Shown in pieces: positions 8,189 through 16,632 of a stretch of 64,000 nucleotides of DNA (position 1 is the stretch's first letter; each line of letters opens with the position of its first letter). The DNA lies in NCBI RefSeq assembly GCF_014042345.1, contig NZ_JACEZT010000009.1, positions 186,001 through 250,000 on the forward strand, in the 5' to 3' direction. The notes below the pieces were generated by a model that was not told the DNA's origin, made no database searches, and worked only from the letters and a program-made list of their open reading frames with translations. The DNA is from Rugamonas brunnea. Its GTDB lineage: Bacteria; Pseudomonadota; Gammaproteobacteria; Burkholderiales; Burkholderiaceae_D. The position numbers were made by a program, and so were the translations under genes.

Positions 8189-10468
8189 ATGCACGCTACG
8201 CGCAAACTCTGGACCTGGCTGGCCGTCATCTGCGTTCTATCCTTCACCGTTCTGGGGTGGGTAGGCGCGGAGATTTACCTGACAGCCCCGCCTATCCCTA
8301 AACACATCGTCACCACCGATGGCCAGCAGCTCTACTCGGGCGAGCAGGTCCAGCGCGGCCAGGAAGCATGGCTGTCCGCTGGCGGCCAGCAGCTGGGCAC
8401 CGTCTGGGGCCACGGCAGCTACGTGGCGCCGGACTGGTCGGCCGACTGGCTGCACCGCGAATCCCTGGCCCTGCGCGACATCTGGGCCCAGCGTGAATAC
8501 AAGGTGCCGTTCGACCAGCTGAACAAGGCCACCCAGGGCGCGCTGAACGCACGCCTGCAGGAGGAAATGCGCCACAACACCTACGACAAGGCCACCGACA
8601 CCATCACGCTGTCGGCCGACCGTGCCGCCGCCGTGCGCGTGGTCGCCGACCACTACATGGGCCTGTTCGGTACCGATCCGAAGCTGGAAGCGCTGCGCGT
8701 GCAATACGCAATGAACGCCAACTCGCTGCCCGACCATGACGACCTGCAAGCGCTGCCTGCGTTTATCTTCTGGTCCTCGTGGGCTGCCGGCACCGACCGT
8801 CCGGGCGCCACGCTGCTGAGCTACACCAGCAACTGGCCCAGCGAACCGCTGATCAACAACCGCCCAACGGCCACCGCCGGCATCTGGTCGGTCGCTTCCA
8901 TCATCCTGATGATCGGCGCCATCGCCGCCATGATCATGTACCACTCGGCCGCCAAGGAAGAGGAAGATCCCGTCCCACCGAAGAACGATCCGCTGTTCAG
9001 CCTGAAGGCCACGCCTTCCATGCTGGCCACCAAGAAGTACTTCTTCGTCGTCATCGGCCTGATCCTGGCCCAGGTCGGCATGGGCGCCATCACGGCCCAC
9101 TACGCCGTCGAAGGCCACAGCTTCTTCGGCTTCCCGCTGGCCCACATCTTGCCGTTCACCGTCAGCCGCACCATCCACACCCAGTTCGCCGTGCTGTGGA
9201 TCGCCACCGCCTGGCTGGCCACCGGCCTGTACATCGCCCCCGCCATCTCGGGCCACGAACCGAAGTTCCAGAAACTGGGCGTGAACCTGCTGTTCTACGC
9301 GCTGCTGTTCATCGTCGTCGGTTCGACCGCCATGGGCTGGATCGGCTCGGTCGCCCACAAGGGCAGCGCCTTCTCGTTCTGGCTCGGTAACCAGGGCCTG
9401 GAATTCACCAGCATGGGCCGTGTGTGGCAGATCCTGCTGTTCGTCGGCCTGCTGTTCTGGGTCACCCTGCTGGGCCGTGGTCTGTGGCCTGCGCTGAAAA
9501 AACCATCGGAAAGCCGCGGCCTGATCGCCATGGTGTTCCTGTCGGCCCTGTGCATCGGCGGCTTCTACGCCACCTCGCTGACCTGGGGTCGCAGCACCCA
9601 CTACTCGATGATCGAATACTGGCGCTGGTGGCTGGTCCACCTGTGGGTGGAAGGCTTCTTCGAAGTGTTCGCTACCGCTGTCATCGCGCTGCTGTTCACC
9701 CGCCTGGGCCTGATCCGCGCCGCCACCGCCAACAGCGCCATCGTGCTGGAAACCATCGTGTTCCTGTTCGGCGGCATCCTGGGCACCCTGCACCACCTGT
9801 ACTTCACCGGCACGCCGACCTTCGTGATCGCCATCGGCGCCATGTTCTCGGCCCTGGAAGTGGTGCCGCTGTCGATGATCGGTATCGAAGCGTACCGTAA
9901 CTACCAGCGCTCGAAGGCCGCACCATGGGTCCAGAGCTACAAGTGGTCCATCCTGTGCTTCATCGCCGTGGGCTTCTGGAACACGGTGGGCGCCGGCCTG
10001 CTGGGCTTCTCGATCAACACCCCAATCGCCCTCTACTACATGCAAGGCCTGAACATGACGGCCGCTCACGGCCACGCCGCCCTGTTCGGTGTGTACGGCA
10101 TGCTCGGTATCGGCCTGATGCTGTTCTGCCTGCGTGGCCTGGTGGCCCGTGCCGCCTGGGCCGACAGCCTGCTCAAGCCCATGTTCTGGCTGCTCAACAT
10201 CGGCCTGGCCATGATGGTGTTCATCTCGCTGGTGCCGGCCGGTATCTACCAGGCCTGGGCCAGCGTCACCGAAGGCATGTGGTTCGCCCGCTCGCCTGAA
10301 GTGATCCACTCGAAAGTGATGGAAACCCTGGTCTGGCTGCGCGTCCCTGGCGACATCGTGTTCGCCGTGGGCACGCTGTTCCTGGCCCTGTTCGCATGGC
10401 GCCTGATGACCGGCGGCAGCAAAGCCACCGCATCGCAAGGCGTGGTGACGGGCGCCGACCGCGCCTGA
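8189..10468 (+). CDS. norB: Quinol-dependent nitric oxide reductase (qNor)
   Basis: Single-subunit NO reductase, 759 residues, reducing 2 NO to N2O with electrons from quinol in the inner membrane. An N-terminal membrane helix (10-30) and a periplasmic cytochrome-c-like domain without a CxxCH motif precede the heme-copper-type core, as in qNor. Metal ligands are visible: His330 (low-spin heme), His484 with Glu488 in HLWVEGFFEVFAT, His535-His536 in GTLHHLYF, and His627/His629 in AAHGHAALFG. The ATG at 8189 is favoured over one at 8174 because GAGGAA lies seven bases before it and overlaps the earlier candidate. Boxes for a Crp/Fnr regulator and possibly NsrR lie upstream. No norC is needed for this type. 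Confidence 0.97.
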   Translation: MHATRKLWTWLAVICVLSFTVLGWVGAEIYLTAPPIPKHIVTTDGQQLYSGEQVQRGQEAWLSAGGQQLGTVWGHGSYVAPDWSADWLHRESLALRDIWAQREYKVPFDQLNKATQGALNARLQEEMRHNTYDKATDTITLSADRAAAVRVVADHYMGLFGTDPKLEALRVQYAMNANSLPDHDDLQALPAFIFWSSWAAGTDRPGATLLSYTSNWPSEPLINNRPTATAGIWSVASIILMIGAIAAMIMYHSAAKEEEDPVPPKNDPLFSLKATPSMLATKKYFFVVIGLILAQVGMGAITAHYAVEGHSFFGFPLAHILPFTVSRTIHTQFAVLWIATAWLATGLYIAPAISGHEPKFQKLGVNLLFYALLFIVVGSTAMGWIGSVAHKGSAFSFWLGNQGLEFTSMGRVWQILLFVGLLFWVTLLGRGLWPALKKPSESRGLIAMVFLSALCIGGFYATSLTWGRSTHYSMIEYWRWWLVHLWVEGFFEVFATAVIALLFTRLGLIRAATANSAIVLETIVFLFGGILGTLHHLYFTGTPTFVIAIGAMFSALEVVPLSMIGIEAYRNYQRSKAAPWVQSYKWSILCFIAVGFWNTVGAGLLGFSINTPIALYYMQGLNMTAAHGHAALFGVYGMLGIGLMLFCLRGLVARAAWADSLLKPMFWLLNIGLAMMVFISLVPAGIYQAWASVTEGMWFARSPEVIHSKVMETLVWLRVPGDIVFAVGTLFLALFAWRLMTGGSKATASQGVVTGADRA

Positions 10469-10566
10469 TCTGAAGTAGTCCCTACCCGGGCCGCAGCCGC
10501 GGCCCATCCTCCGGGGAGGCGCAAGCCGCCTCCCCCAACTTTGATTTAGTGACCTGGAGTGTTAAC

Positions 10567-10830
10567 ATGTCCCACGATTGCTCGCAACCGACCGGCCCCG
10601 ATGGCATCTATCCCTTCGACGCGCGCGGCGTTGCCAAACGATTCCGCCACGCCGCCATCTTCGGCGCGTTGGATTCCCTGAACCCCGGAGAAGTCATGCG
10701 CTTTTGTAACGACCACGATCCCCTGCCGCTGCTGAACCAGATCGGCCAGTTCTTCGGTGATCGCGTGAAAGTGGCGTACGTGTCGCGCCAGCCGGGCCAG
10801 GTCATCATCGACTTCCTGGTCGCGGCCTGA
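10567..10830 (+). CDS. DUF2249 domain protein
   Basis: An 87-residue cytoplasmic protein with the DUF2249 pattern: DARGVAKRFRHAAIFGALDSLNPGEVMRF followed by a short beta-rich end resembling the TusA-like fold. The usual DREPHPL segment appears here as NDHDPLPL. Function of the domain is unknown, but it repeatedly accompanies NO reductase and hemerythrin genes. The start at 10567 is chosen for CTGGAG seven bases upstream; an in-frame ATG at 10549 lacks a binding site. It follows norB by about 100 bases and precedes the SirB-like gene by 9 bases. A second DUF2249 gene lies at 23813. Confidence 0.85.
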   Translation: MSHDCSQPTGPDGIYPFDARGVAKRFRHAAIFGALDSLNPGEVMRFCNDHDPLPLLNQIGQFFGDRVKVAYVSRQPGQVIIDFLVAA

Positions 10831-10839
10831 CCGCCGGCC

Positions 10840-11217
10840 ATGGACTACTACGCCATCAAGCATTTCCATATGGGCTGCGCCGCCATGAGCGGCAGCCTGT
10901 TCCTGCTGCGCGGCTACTGGATGTGGTCCAACCCGGCCCGCCTGCAGCAGCGCTGGGTGCGCACCGCGCCCCACGTGATCGACACGGCGCTGCTGGCCAG
11001 CGCCATGACCATGGTAGTCCTGTCCCACCAATATCCGTTCGTGCAAGGCTGGCTCACCGCCAAGGTGCTGGCCCTGCTGCTCTACATCGTCCTCGGCACC
11101 ATCGCCCTCAAGCGCGGCAAGACCCGCGCCGTGCGCGCCACCGCATTCGCGGCCGCCGTCACCACCTTCCTCTACATCGGCAGCGTGGCCTTCACCAAGC
11201 AGGTGTGGCCGTTCTGA
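10840..11217 (+). CDS. SirB2-family membrane protein
   Basis: A 125-residue integral membrane protein with four predicted helices. The features YYAIKHFHMGCAAMSGSLFLLRGYWM and APHVIDTALLASAMTM match the SirB2 family, which has conserved His residues in the first and second helices suggestive of heme or metal contact. The biochemical role is not established. It lies between the DUF2249 gene and nirK and may be part of the norB transcript. In other denitrifiers such small membrane proteins accompany nor and nir genes; a role in electron transfer or NO handling is only inferred. Confidence 0.8.
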   Translation: MDYYAIKHFHMGCAAMSGSLFLLRGYWMWSNPARLQQRWVRTAPHVIDTALLASAMTMVVLSHQYPFVQGWLTAKVLALLLYIVLGTIALKRGKTRAVRATAFAAAVTTFLYIGSVAFTKQVWPF

Positions 11218-11240
11218 ACGGCGCCCCGCGCACGCTTCGC

Positions 11241-11317
11241 AAATCGACAACCTGGATCAAGGATTGTCCTGCACCCACCGTAAATCGGTAACTTACATCA
11301 AGGAAAGTCTTCCACCC
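11241..11317 (+). promoter_or_regulatory. Tandem Dnr-like boxes in a 36-base direct repeat before nirK
   Basis: Two imperfect 36-base copies (11241-11276 and 11282-11317) share AAATCG..AAC.T..ATCAAGGA..GTC.T.CACCC, with a period of 41 bases. Each contains one box, ACAAC-CTGG-ATCAA and GTAAC-TTAC-ATCAA. The centre of the second (11294.5) lies 41.5 bases before the start site predicted from a -10 TAGCAT at 11324-11329, the class II activator position. Confidence 0.65.
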
Positions 11318-11381
11318 GGACCGTAGCATGGAACTGTCATCCACATCAGGGATGGCGCCATCAACCAACAAGGTGAAGAAG

Positions 11382-12815
11382 ATGCAGAAAAAATACAAAC
11401 TTGCCGCGACCTGGCTGGCCAGCGTCACCGCCGCTCTCAGCATGGTTCCCGTCAACGCTGCCGCGCCTGCGGCTCCGGCTGCCGAAGCCGCCCTGCCCGT
11501 TGTAGTGCAGGAACTGGTGGCGCCGCCCGCGCTGCCCCCGCGCATCACGCGCACCACGGCCGCACGCGTGGTCGTCAACCTGACGGTGGAAGAAGTCGAG
11601 CGCGAGATCGCTCCCGGCACGCGCTACACCTTCTGGACCTTCGGCGGCACCGTGCCGGGCAAAATGATCCGTGTGCGCGAAGGCGACACGGTGGAACTGC
11701 ACCTGAAGAACCTGCCCGGCAACAAGCTGCCCCACAATATCGACCTGCACGCCGTGACCGGCCCGGGCGGCGGCGCCGCGCAGACCCTGATCGCACCGGG
11801 CAACGAAGCCACGTTCACCTTCAAGACCCTCAATCCGGGCCTGTACGTGTACCACTGCGCCACGGCGCCGGTCGATATGCACATCGGCAACGGCATGTAC
11901 GGCATGATCCTGGTCGAGCCGAAGGAAGGCTTGCCGCCGGTCGATAAAGAGTTCTACGTGATGCAGGGCGAGTTCTACACCACCGGCGCCTACCGCGCAC
12001 CGGGCCTGCAACCGTTCGACATGCAGAAGACCATCGACGAGAAGCCCACCTACGTGCTGTTCAACGGCGCCGACGGCGCGCTGACCGGCGCCAACGCGCT
12101 GAAGGCCAACGCCAACGAGAAAGTGCGCATGTACTTCGGCGTGGGCGGCCCCAACGTCACCTCCAGCTTCCACATCATCGGCACCATCTTCGACAAGGTG
12201 TACACCGAAGGCGGCAAGCACTACCAGGAAAACGTGCAGACCACCATGGTGCCGGCCGGCGGCTCCACCATCGTCGAATTCGTGCCGCGCGTGCCGGGCA
12301 ACCTGACGCTGGTCGACCACTCGCTGTCGCGCGCGTTCAACAAGGGCGCCATCGGCCTGCTGTCGATCTCGGGCCCTGAGCGCCCGGACATCTACAGCAA
12401 GGGCATCAAGACGCCGCTGCCAGGCGTGGTCGCCAAGGCCGCACCGGCCGCGCCAGCCGCCCCTGTCGTCACCGGCGCCGCCCACACGGCCCAGCAGGTA
12501 CGCGGCAAGCAAGTGTTCGAGAGCACCTGCGCGGCCTGCCACCAGGCCGACGGCAAGGGTGTGGCCGGCGTGTTCCCGCCACTGGCCAACTCGGACTTCT
12601 TCCAGCAACGTCCGTATGAGATGGCGCACATCGTCATCAACGGCCGTAGCGGCGAGCTGGTGGTCAACGGCGATCACTACAACGGTGTGATGCCGGCCCA
12701 GGACCTGAACGACGAAGACGTGGCAGCCGTGATCAACTACGTCAACGTGGAGCTCAACAAGGGCAAGCCGGTGATCACCCCGGCGCAAGTGCGCGATATG
12801 CGCAAGGCCAAGTAA
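11382..12815 (+). CDS. nirK: Copper nitrite reductase with fused cytochrome c domain
   Basis: Periplasmic nitrite reductase (nitrite to NO), 477 residues with a signal peptide (about 1-26; MQKKYKLAATWLASVTAALS). Two cupredoxin domains carry the type 1 copper ligands His118, Cys159, His167 and Met172 and the type 2 ligands His123, His158 and His313; catalytic Asp121 and His264 are present. A Pro/Ala linker (about 350-370) leads to a C-terminal cytochrome c domain with CAACH at 383-387 and a candidate axial Met437. This Cu-heme tethered form is known from Ralstonia pickettii-type NirK. The start at 11382 follows AAGGTGAAGAAG and directly precedes the signal peptide; a longer frame starts at 11328. 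nirV follows after two bases. Confidence 0.97.
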   Translation: MQKKYKLAATWLASVTAALSMVPVNAAAPAAPAAEAALPVVVQELVAPPALPPRITRTTAARVVVNLTVEEVEREIAPGTRYTFWTFGGTVPGKMIRVREGDTVELHLKNLPGNKLPHNIDLHAVTGPGGGAAQTLIAPGNEATFTFKTLNPGLYVYHCATAPVDMHIGNGMYGMILVEPKEGLPPVDKEFYVMQGEFYTTGAYRAPGLQPFDMQKTIDEKPTYVLFNGADGALTGANALKANANEKVRMYFGVGGPNVTSSFHIIGTIFDKVYTEGGKHYQENVQTTMVPAGGSTIVEFVPRVPGNLTLVDHSLSRAFNKGAIGLLSISGPERPDIYSKGIKTPLPGVVAKAAPAAPAAPVVTGAAHTAQQVRGKQVFESTCAACHQADGKGVAGVFPPLANSDFFQQRPYEMAHIVINGRSGELVVNGDHYNGVMPAQDLNDEDVAAVINYVNVELNKGKPVITPAQVRDMRKAK

Positions 12816-12817
12816 TC

Positions 12818-13600
12818 ATGGCCACCACGCCACGCCATCTTGCGGCAGCCTGCCTGGCAGCGCTGCTGTGCGCGGCCGGCGCCAGCGGCGGCGAATACCG
12901 CCCGCTGCCCGGCGGCCAGCTGCGCAGCGTGCTGCCGGCCGATGGCGTGGCGTCCGACGCCACCGTGGCCCCGTTCCAGATGCGCACCCGCCCCGTCACC
13001 AACGGCGAGTTCCGCGCATTCCTGCACAAGCATCCGGAATGGGAACGCGGCCAGGCGCCGGCCTTATTCGCTTCCCCCACGTATCTGCAAACGTGGGGCA
13101 GCGCGGACGATCCGGCGCCGCTGGCGCCGGACGCGCCCGTGACCCGCGTGAGCTGGTACGCGGCCTCCGCTTTTTGCGCCAGCGAGCAGGCCCGCCTGCC
13201 GCGCTGGTATGAATGGGAATTCGCGGCCGCCGCCGACGAGCGCCGGCCCGATGCCCGCGACGACCCGGCCTGGCTGGCCCGCATCCTCGACTGGTACGCC
13301 TCGCCCGGCACCCATCCGCCCCACTCCGTGGCCGCCAACGCGCCCAACTACTACGGCCTGTACGACATGCACGGCCTGATCTGGGAATGGGTGGACGATT
13401 ACAGCGGCCTGTTCGTGAACGCCGACAGCCGCGCGCGCGGTGAACAGAAATCACTCGACTACTGCGGCGGCGCCGCCGTCTCGCTGGCCGACCGCCGCAA
13501 CTACGCGGTGCTGATGCGCCTGGCCCTGCTGTCGGCCATGGAAAGCCAGCAGGATGGCGCCAATCTGGGCTTCCGTTGCGCCCGCGACGCCACGCCCTGA
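12818..13600 (+). CDS. nirV: NirV, formylglycine-generating-enzyme-like protein
   Basis: A 260-residue exported protein with an N-terminal signal peptide (about 1-24) and a sulfatase-modifying-factor (FGE/SUMF1) fold: MRTRPVTNGEFRAFL, PVTRVSWYAASAFCASEQARLPRWYEWEFAA and the C-terminal NLGFRCARD. This is the NirV family, found beside nirK in many denitrifiers; its exact function is unresolved and nitrite reduction can occur without it. It begins two bases after the nirK stop, so translation is probably coupled. I see no pair of active-site cysteines arranged as in true formylglycine-generating enzymes, which agrees with a non-sulfatase role. Confidence 0.92.
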   Translation: MATTPRHLAAACLAALLCAAGASGGEYRPLPGGQLRSVLPADGVASDATVAPFQMRTRPVTNGEFRAFLHKHPEWERGQAPALFASPTYLQTWGSADDPAPLAPDAPVTRVSWYAASAFCASEQARLPRWYEWEFAAAADERRPDARDDPAWLARILDWYASPGTHPPHSVAANAPNYYGLYDMHGLIWEWVDDYSGLFVNADSRARGEQKSLDYCGGAAVSLADRRNYAVLMRLALLSAMESQQDGANLGFRCARDATP

Positions 13601-13629
13601 CGCCGCCCCCTGAACTCTAGGACTTCATC

Positions 13630-14256
13630 ATGACAATTCGTTCAACCCTCGTACGCGGCGCGCTTGCCGGCGCGCTGCTGGCCGCCTGCGCCCTGCCCGC
13701 CACGGCGCCGCTGGCCGCCCAATCCACCCCGGCCGCAACCGCGCGCCCGGCCTTCACCGGCACCTCGCTGTACCAGCTCGACACCGCCCTCACCGACAGC
13801 CAGGGCCAGCGCAGCAGCCTGCGCGACATGGCCGGCCAGGTGGCCATCGTCACCATGTTCTACGGCGACTGCAACACGGCCTGCCCGGTGGTGATCGAAA
13901 CGCTCAAGCGCACGGTGGCCGCGCTGGGGCCGCAGGGCCGCAAGGTCAAGGTGCTGATGGTCAGCCTCGACCCCTTCCATGATTCCCCCGCCTCGCTGGC
14001 GCAACTGGCCGGCGTGCACCACCTCGACACCAGCCAGTTCAAGCTGGCCGTGGCCAAGGATGAAGCGCAGACCCGCATGCTGGCGGCCGCCCTCAACATC
14101 AAGTTCCGCGTAATGGGCAGTGGTGAGATCAACCACACCACGCGCATCGTGCTGATCGACGGCGGCGGCAACGTGCTGGGCGCCAGCAGCAAGCTCGATA
14201 CCAATCCCGAGCCGGAATTCGTCAAGCAGATCGCGGCCGCGCTGAAGGCCGGCTGA
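13630..14256 (+). CDS. SCO1/SenC-type copper chaperone
   Basis: A 208-residue secreted or membrane-anchored thioredoxin-fold protein. The N-terminal hydrophobic segment ends near ALLAAC20, which could be a lipobox-like site. Copper ligands of the Sco family are visible: Cys81 and Cys85 in GDCNTACP and His169 in INHTTR; SLDPFHDSP is also typical. Sco proteins deliver copper to CuA of cytochrome oxidase, but the position immediately after nirK-nirV suggests copper loading of NirK here. RBS AGGA lies seven bases before the ATG. It probably ends the nirK transcript, since a separate box-containing region precedes nrdD. Confidence 0.92.
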   Translation: MTIRSTLVRGALAGALLAACALPATAPLAAQSTPAATARPAFTGTSLYQLDTALTDSQGQRSSLRDMAGQVAIVTMFYGDCNTACPVVIETLKRTVAALGPQGRKVKVLMVSLDPFHDSPASLAQLAGVHHLDTSQFKLAVAKDEAQTRMLAAALNIKFRVMGSGEINHTTRIVLIDGGGNVLGASSKLDTNPEPEFVKQIAAALKAG

Positions 14257-14287
14257 CCGCGTGCCGGCGACGGGACTTCTGATTTTT

Positions 14288-14301
14288 TTAACCTGAATCA
14301 A
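14288..14301 (+). promoter_or_regulatory. Dnr/FNR-like box before nrdD
   Basis: TTAAC-CTGA-ATCAA, centre 14294.5, with a possible -10 TAGATT at 14325-14330, so the spacing fits a class II activator promoter. It shares the layout of the boxes before nirK and norB. Confidence 0.6.
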
Positions 14302-14353
14302 GAATAAACAAAGATGTGCCGGGATAGATTGACCACACCATATCTAGTGATTA

Positions 14354-14376
14354 ATCTGTAGTTCCAAACTACAGAT
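14354..14376 (+). promoter_or_regulatory. Inverted repeat in the nrdD leader
   Basis: A perfect inverted repeat with 10-base arms (ATCTGTAGTT / AACTACAGAT) around CCA lies between the predicted nrdD transcription start and its ribosome binding site (GGAGG at 14384). It could be an operator or an mRNA hairpin close to the ribosome site. I recognise no known NrdR or NsrR consensus in it. Confidence 0.55.
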
Positions 14377-14392
14377 AGTATCCGGAGGGATT

Positions 14393-16408
14393 GTGGGCGA
14401 AGCCATGCAACAAACTAACATCATCAAGCGCGACGGTTCGCGACAGCATTTCGACGCCGCCAAGATCGTCGCCGCCCTGCAAAGCGCCGGCCAGGCCACC
14501 GGCGAATTCGACGCCGACGGCGCCAACCGCCTGGCCCAGGTGACCGTGCTGCGCCTGAGCGACATGACGGACCTGGCGCAACTGACCGTGGAGCGCGTGC
14601 AGGACACGGTGGAATCCGTGCTGTACGACGCCGGCCACCGCAAAACGCTGCGTGCCTACGTGGTCTACCGCGAGCAGCACCGCAGCCTGCGCCAGGACCG
14701 CAAATCGCTGGTGGACGTGGAATCGTCGATCAACGAATATCTGAATCAGCAGGACTGGCGCGTGAACGCCAACGCCAACCAGGGCTATTCGCTCGGTGGC
14801 CTGATCCTCAACGTGTCGGGCAAGGTGATCGCCAACTACTGGCTCAACCACGTGTATCCGCCCGAAGTGGGCCAGGCCCACCGCGACGCCGACATCCACA
14901 TCCACGACCTCGACATGCTGGCCGGCTACTGCGCCGGCTGGTCGCTGCGCACCCTGCTCAACGAAGGCTTGAACGGCGTGCCGGGCAAGGTGGAATCGAG
15001 CCCGCCCAAGCACATGTCGAGCGCCATCGGCCAGATCGTCAACTTCCTCGGCACGCTGCAGAACGAGTGGGCCGGCGCGCAGGCGTTCAGCTCCTTCGAC
15101 ACCTACATGGCGCCCTACATCCGAAAGGACAGCCTGAGCTACGACGAAGTAAAACAGTACGTGCAGGAGCTGATCTACAACCTCAACGTGCCGTCGCGCT
15201 GGGGCACCCAGACCCCGTTCACCAACCTCACCTTCGACTGGGTCTGCCCGGAAGACCTGCGTGAACAGGTGCCCGTGATCGCCGGCCAGGAAATGCCGTT
15301 CACCTATGGCGACCTGCAGACCGAGATGGACATGATCAACCGCGCCTACATCGAGATCATGATGACGGGCGACGCCAAGGGCCGCGCGTTCACCTTCCCG
15401 ATCCCGACCTACAACATCACCGAGGATTTCGCCTGGGAGAGCCCGAACGCGGAACTGCTGTTCGAGATGACGGCGCGCTACGGCCTGCCCTACTTCCAGA
15501 ACTTCATCAACTCGGAACTGAAACCGAACATGATCCGCTCCATGTGCTGCCGTTTGCAGCTGGACCTGCGCGAGCTGCTCAAGCGCGGCAACGGCCTGTT
15601 CGGCTCGGCCGAGCAGACCGGGTCGCTGGGCGTGGTCACGGTCAACTGCGCGCGCCTCGGCTATCTGCACCGGGGCGACGAAGCGGGCCTGCTGGCCGCG
15701 CTGGACCGCCTGCTCGTGCTGGGCAAGCAAAGCCTGGAGATCAAGCGCAAGGTAATCCAGCGCCACATGGACAACGGCCTGTTCCCGTACACCAAACGCT
15801 ACCTGGGCACGCTGCGCAACCACTTCTCGACGCTGGGTGTGAACGGCATCAACGAGATGATCCGCAACTTCAGCGACGACGCCGACGACATCACCACGCC
15901 GATGGGCCGTGACTTCGCGCTGCGCCTGCTGGACCACGTGCGCGCCCGCATGCTGGAGTTCCAGGACGAGACCGGCCATATGTACAACCTGGAGGCCACG
16001 CCGGCCGAAGGCACGACCTACCGCTTCGCCAAGGAAGACCGCAAGCGCTATGCCGATATCCTGCAAGCGGGCACCAAGGATATGCCCTACTACACCAACT
16101 CCTCGCAACTGCCGGTCGGTTACACGGACGATCCGTTCGAGGCGCTGGAACAGCAGGACGCGCTGCAACGCAAATACACGGGCGGCACCGTGCTGCACCT
16201 GTACATGACGGAAGCGCTGTCCAGTCCCGCCGCCTGCCGCACGCTGGTGCGCCGCGCGCTGGGCCGCTTCGGCCTGCCGTACATCACGATCACGCCGACG
16301 TTCTCGATCTGCCCGAAACACGGCTATCTGAGCGGCAGCCACAAGTTCTGTCCGAAATGCGATGCAGACCTGATCGCACGCCAGCAACGCGACGTTGCGA
16401 CCATTTAA
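14393..16408 (+). CDS. nrdD: Anaerobic ribonucleotide reductase large part (NrdD without glycyl-radical tail)
   Basis: Class III ribonucleoside-triphosphate reductase, 671 residues, with an N-terminal ATP-cone (IIKRDGSRQHFDAAKIVAAL) and the ten-stranded barrel catalytic part. It ends TPTFSICPKHGYLSG..KFCPKCD, the zinc-binding CPxH/CPxC region, and then stops at TAA (16406-16408). The C-terminal glycyl-radical segment normally found in the same chain is missing; it is encoded by the next small gene, in the same frame. The start is GTG at 14393, placed by GGAGG five bases before it; an ATG at 14405 is too far from that site. It should make deoxynucleotides when the oxygen-dependent enzyme cannot. 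Confidence 0.94.
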   Translation: MGEAMQQTNIIKRDGSRQHFDAAKIVAALQSAGQATGEFDADGANRLAQVTVLRLSDMTDLAQLTVERVQDTVESVLYDAGHRKTLRAYVVYREQHRSLRQDRKSLVDVESSINEYLNQQDWRVNANANQGYSLGGLILNVSGKVIANYWLNHVYPPEVGQAHRDADIHIHDLDMLAGYCAGWSLRTLLNEGLNGVPGKVESSPPKHMSSAIGQIVNFLGTLQNEWAGAQAFSSFDTYMAPYIRKDSLSYDEVKQYVQELIYNLNVPSRWGTQTPFTNLTFDWVCPEDLREQVPVIAGQEMPFTYGDLQTEMDMINRAYIEIMMTGDAKGRAFTFPIPTYNITEDFAWESPNAELLFEMTARYGLPYFQNFINSELKPNMIRSMCCRLQLDLRELLKRGNGLFGSAEQTGSLGVVTVNCARLGYLHRGDEAGLLAALDRLLVLGKQSLEIKRKVIQRHMDNGLFPYTKRYLGTLRNHFSTLGVNGINEMIRNFSDDADDITTPMGRDFALRLLDHVRARMLEFQDETGHMYNLEATPAEGTTYRFAKEDRKRYADILQAGTKDMPYYTNSSQLPVGYTDDPFEALEQQDALQRKYTGGTVLHLYMTEALSSPAACRTLVRRALGRFGLPYITITPTFSICPKHGYLSGSHKFCPKCDADLIARQQRDVATI

Positions 16409-16423
16409 ACGAAAGGAACCACC

Positions 16424-16630
16424 ATGAACGATATGAGCCAAAATATGAGCCAACCCGTACAAGTCATGCCACGCACCGTGGTGCTGAACGACGCCGACCG
16501 CCAACCGTGCGAAATCTGGACCCGCGTGATGGGCTACCACCGTCCCGTCTCGTCCTTCAACACCGGCAAGAAGGGTGAATTCTACGAGCGCAAATACTTC
16601 CAGGAGCCGCAAAGCACTGCGGCCTGCTGA
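16424..16630 (+). CDS. Stand-alone glycyl-radical domain of NrdD
   Basis: A 68-residue protein that matches the C-terminal tail of class III ribonucleotide reductases: CEIWTRVMGYHRPVSSF and FNTGKKGEFYERKYF. Gly37 in RVMGY is the expected radical site, activated by NrdG. The gene has its own start (ATG 16424) with AAAGGA upstream, and lies in the same reading frame as nrdD after TAA plus five sense codons. This suggests an ancestral single gene split by a stop codon, with the tail now made as a separate subunit, comparable in logic to the GrcA/YfiD spare domain of pyruvate formate-lyase. nrdG follows after two bases. Whether the stop is ever read through cannot be seen. Confidence 0.88.
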   Translation: MNDMSQNMSQPVQVMPRTVVLNDADRQPCEIWTRVMGYHRPVSSFNTGKKGEFYERKYFQEPQSTAAC

Positions 16631-16632
16631 TC

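Noticed and set aside
8237..10507. A 756-codon minus-strand frame opposite norB
   Set aside because: It is a compositional shadow with no recognisable domain; the plus strand carries all qNor metal ligands.
16406..16424. nrdD stop codon as a disabling mutation
   Set aside because: The downstream part has its own start codon and ribosome site and keeps every glycyl-radical motif, so a functional split gene is more likely, though readthrough is not excluded.
14369..16612. Long minus-strand frame opposite nrdD and the glycyl-radical gene
   Set aside because: Same shadow pattern; no domain features, and nrdD with its zinc-binding motifs is unambiguous.
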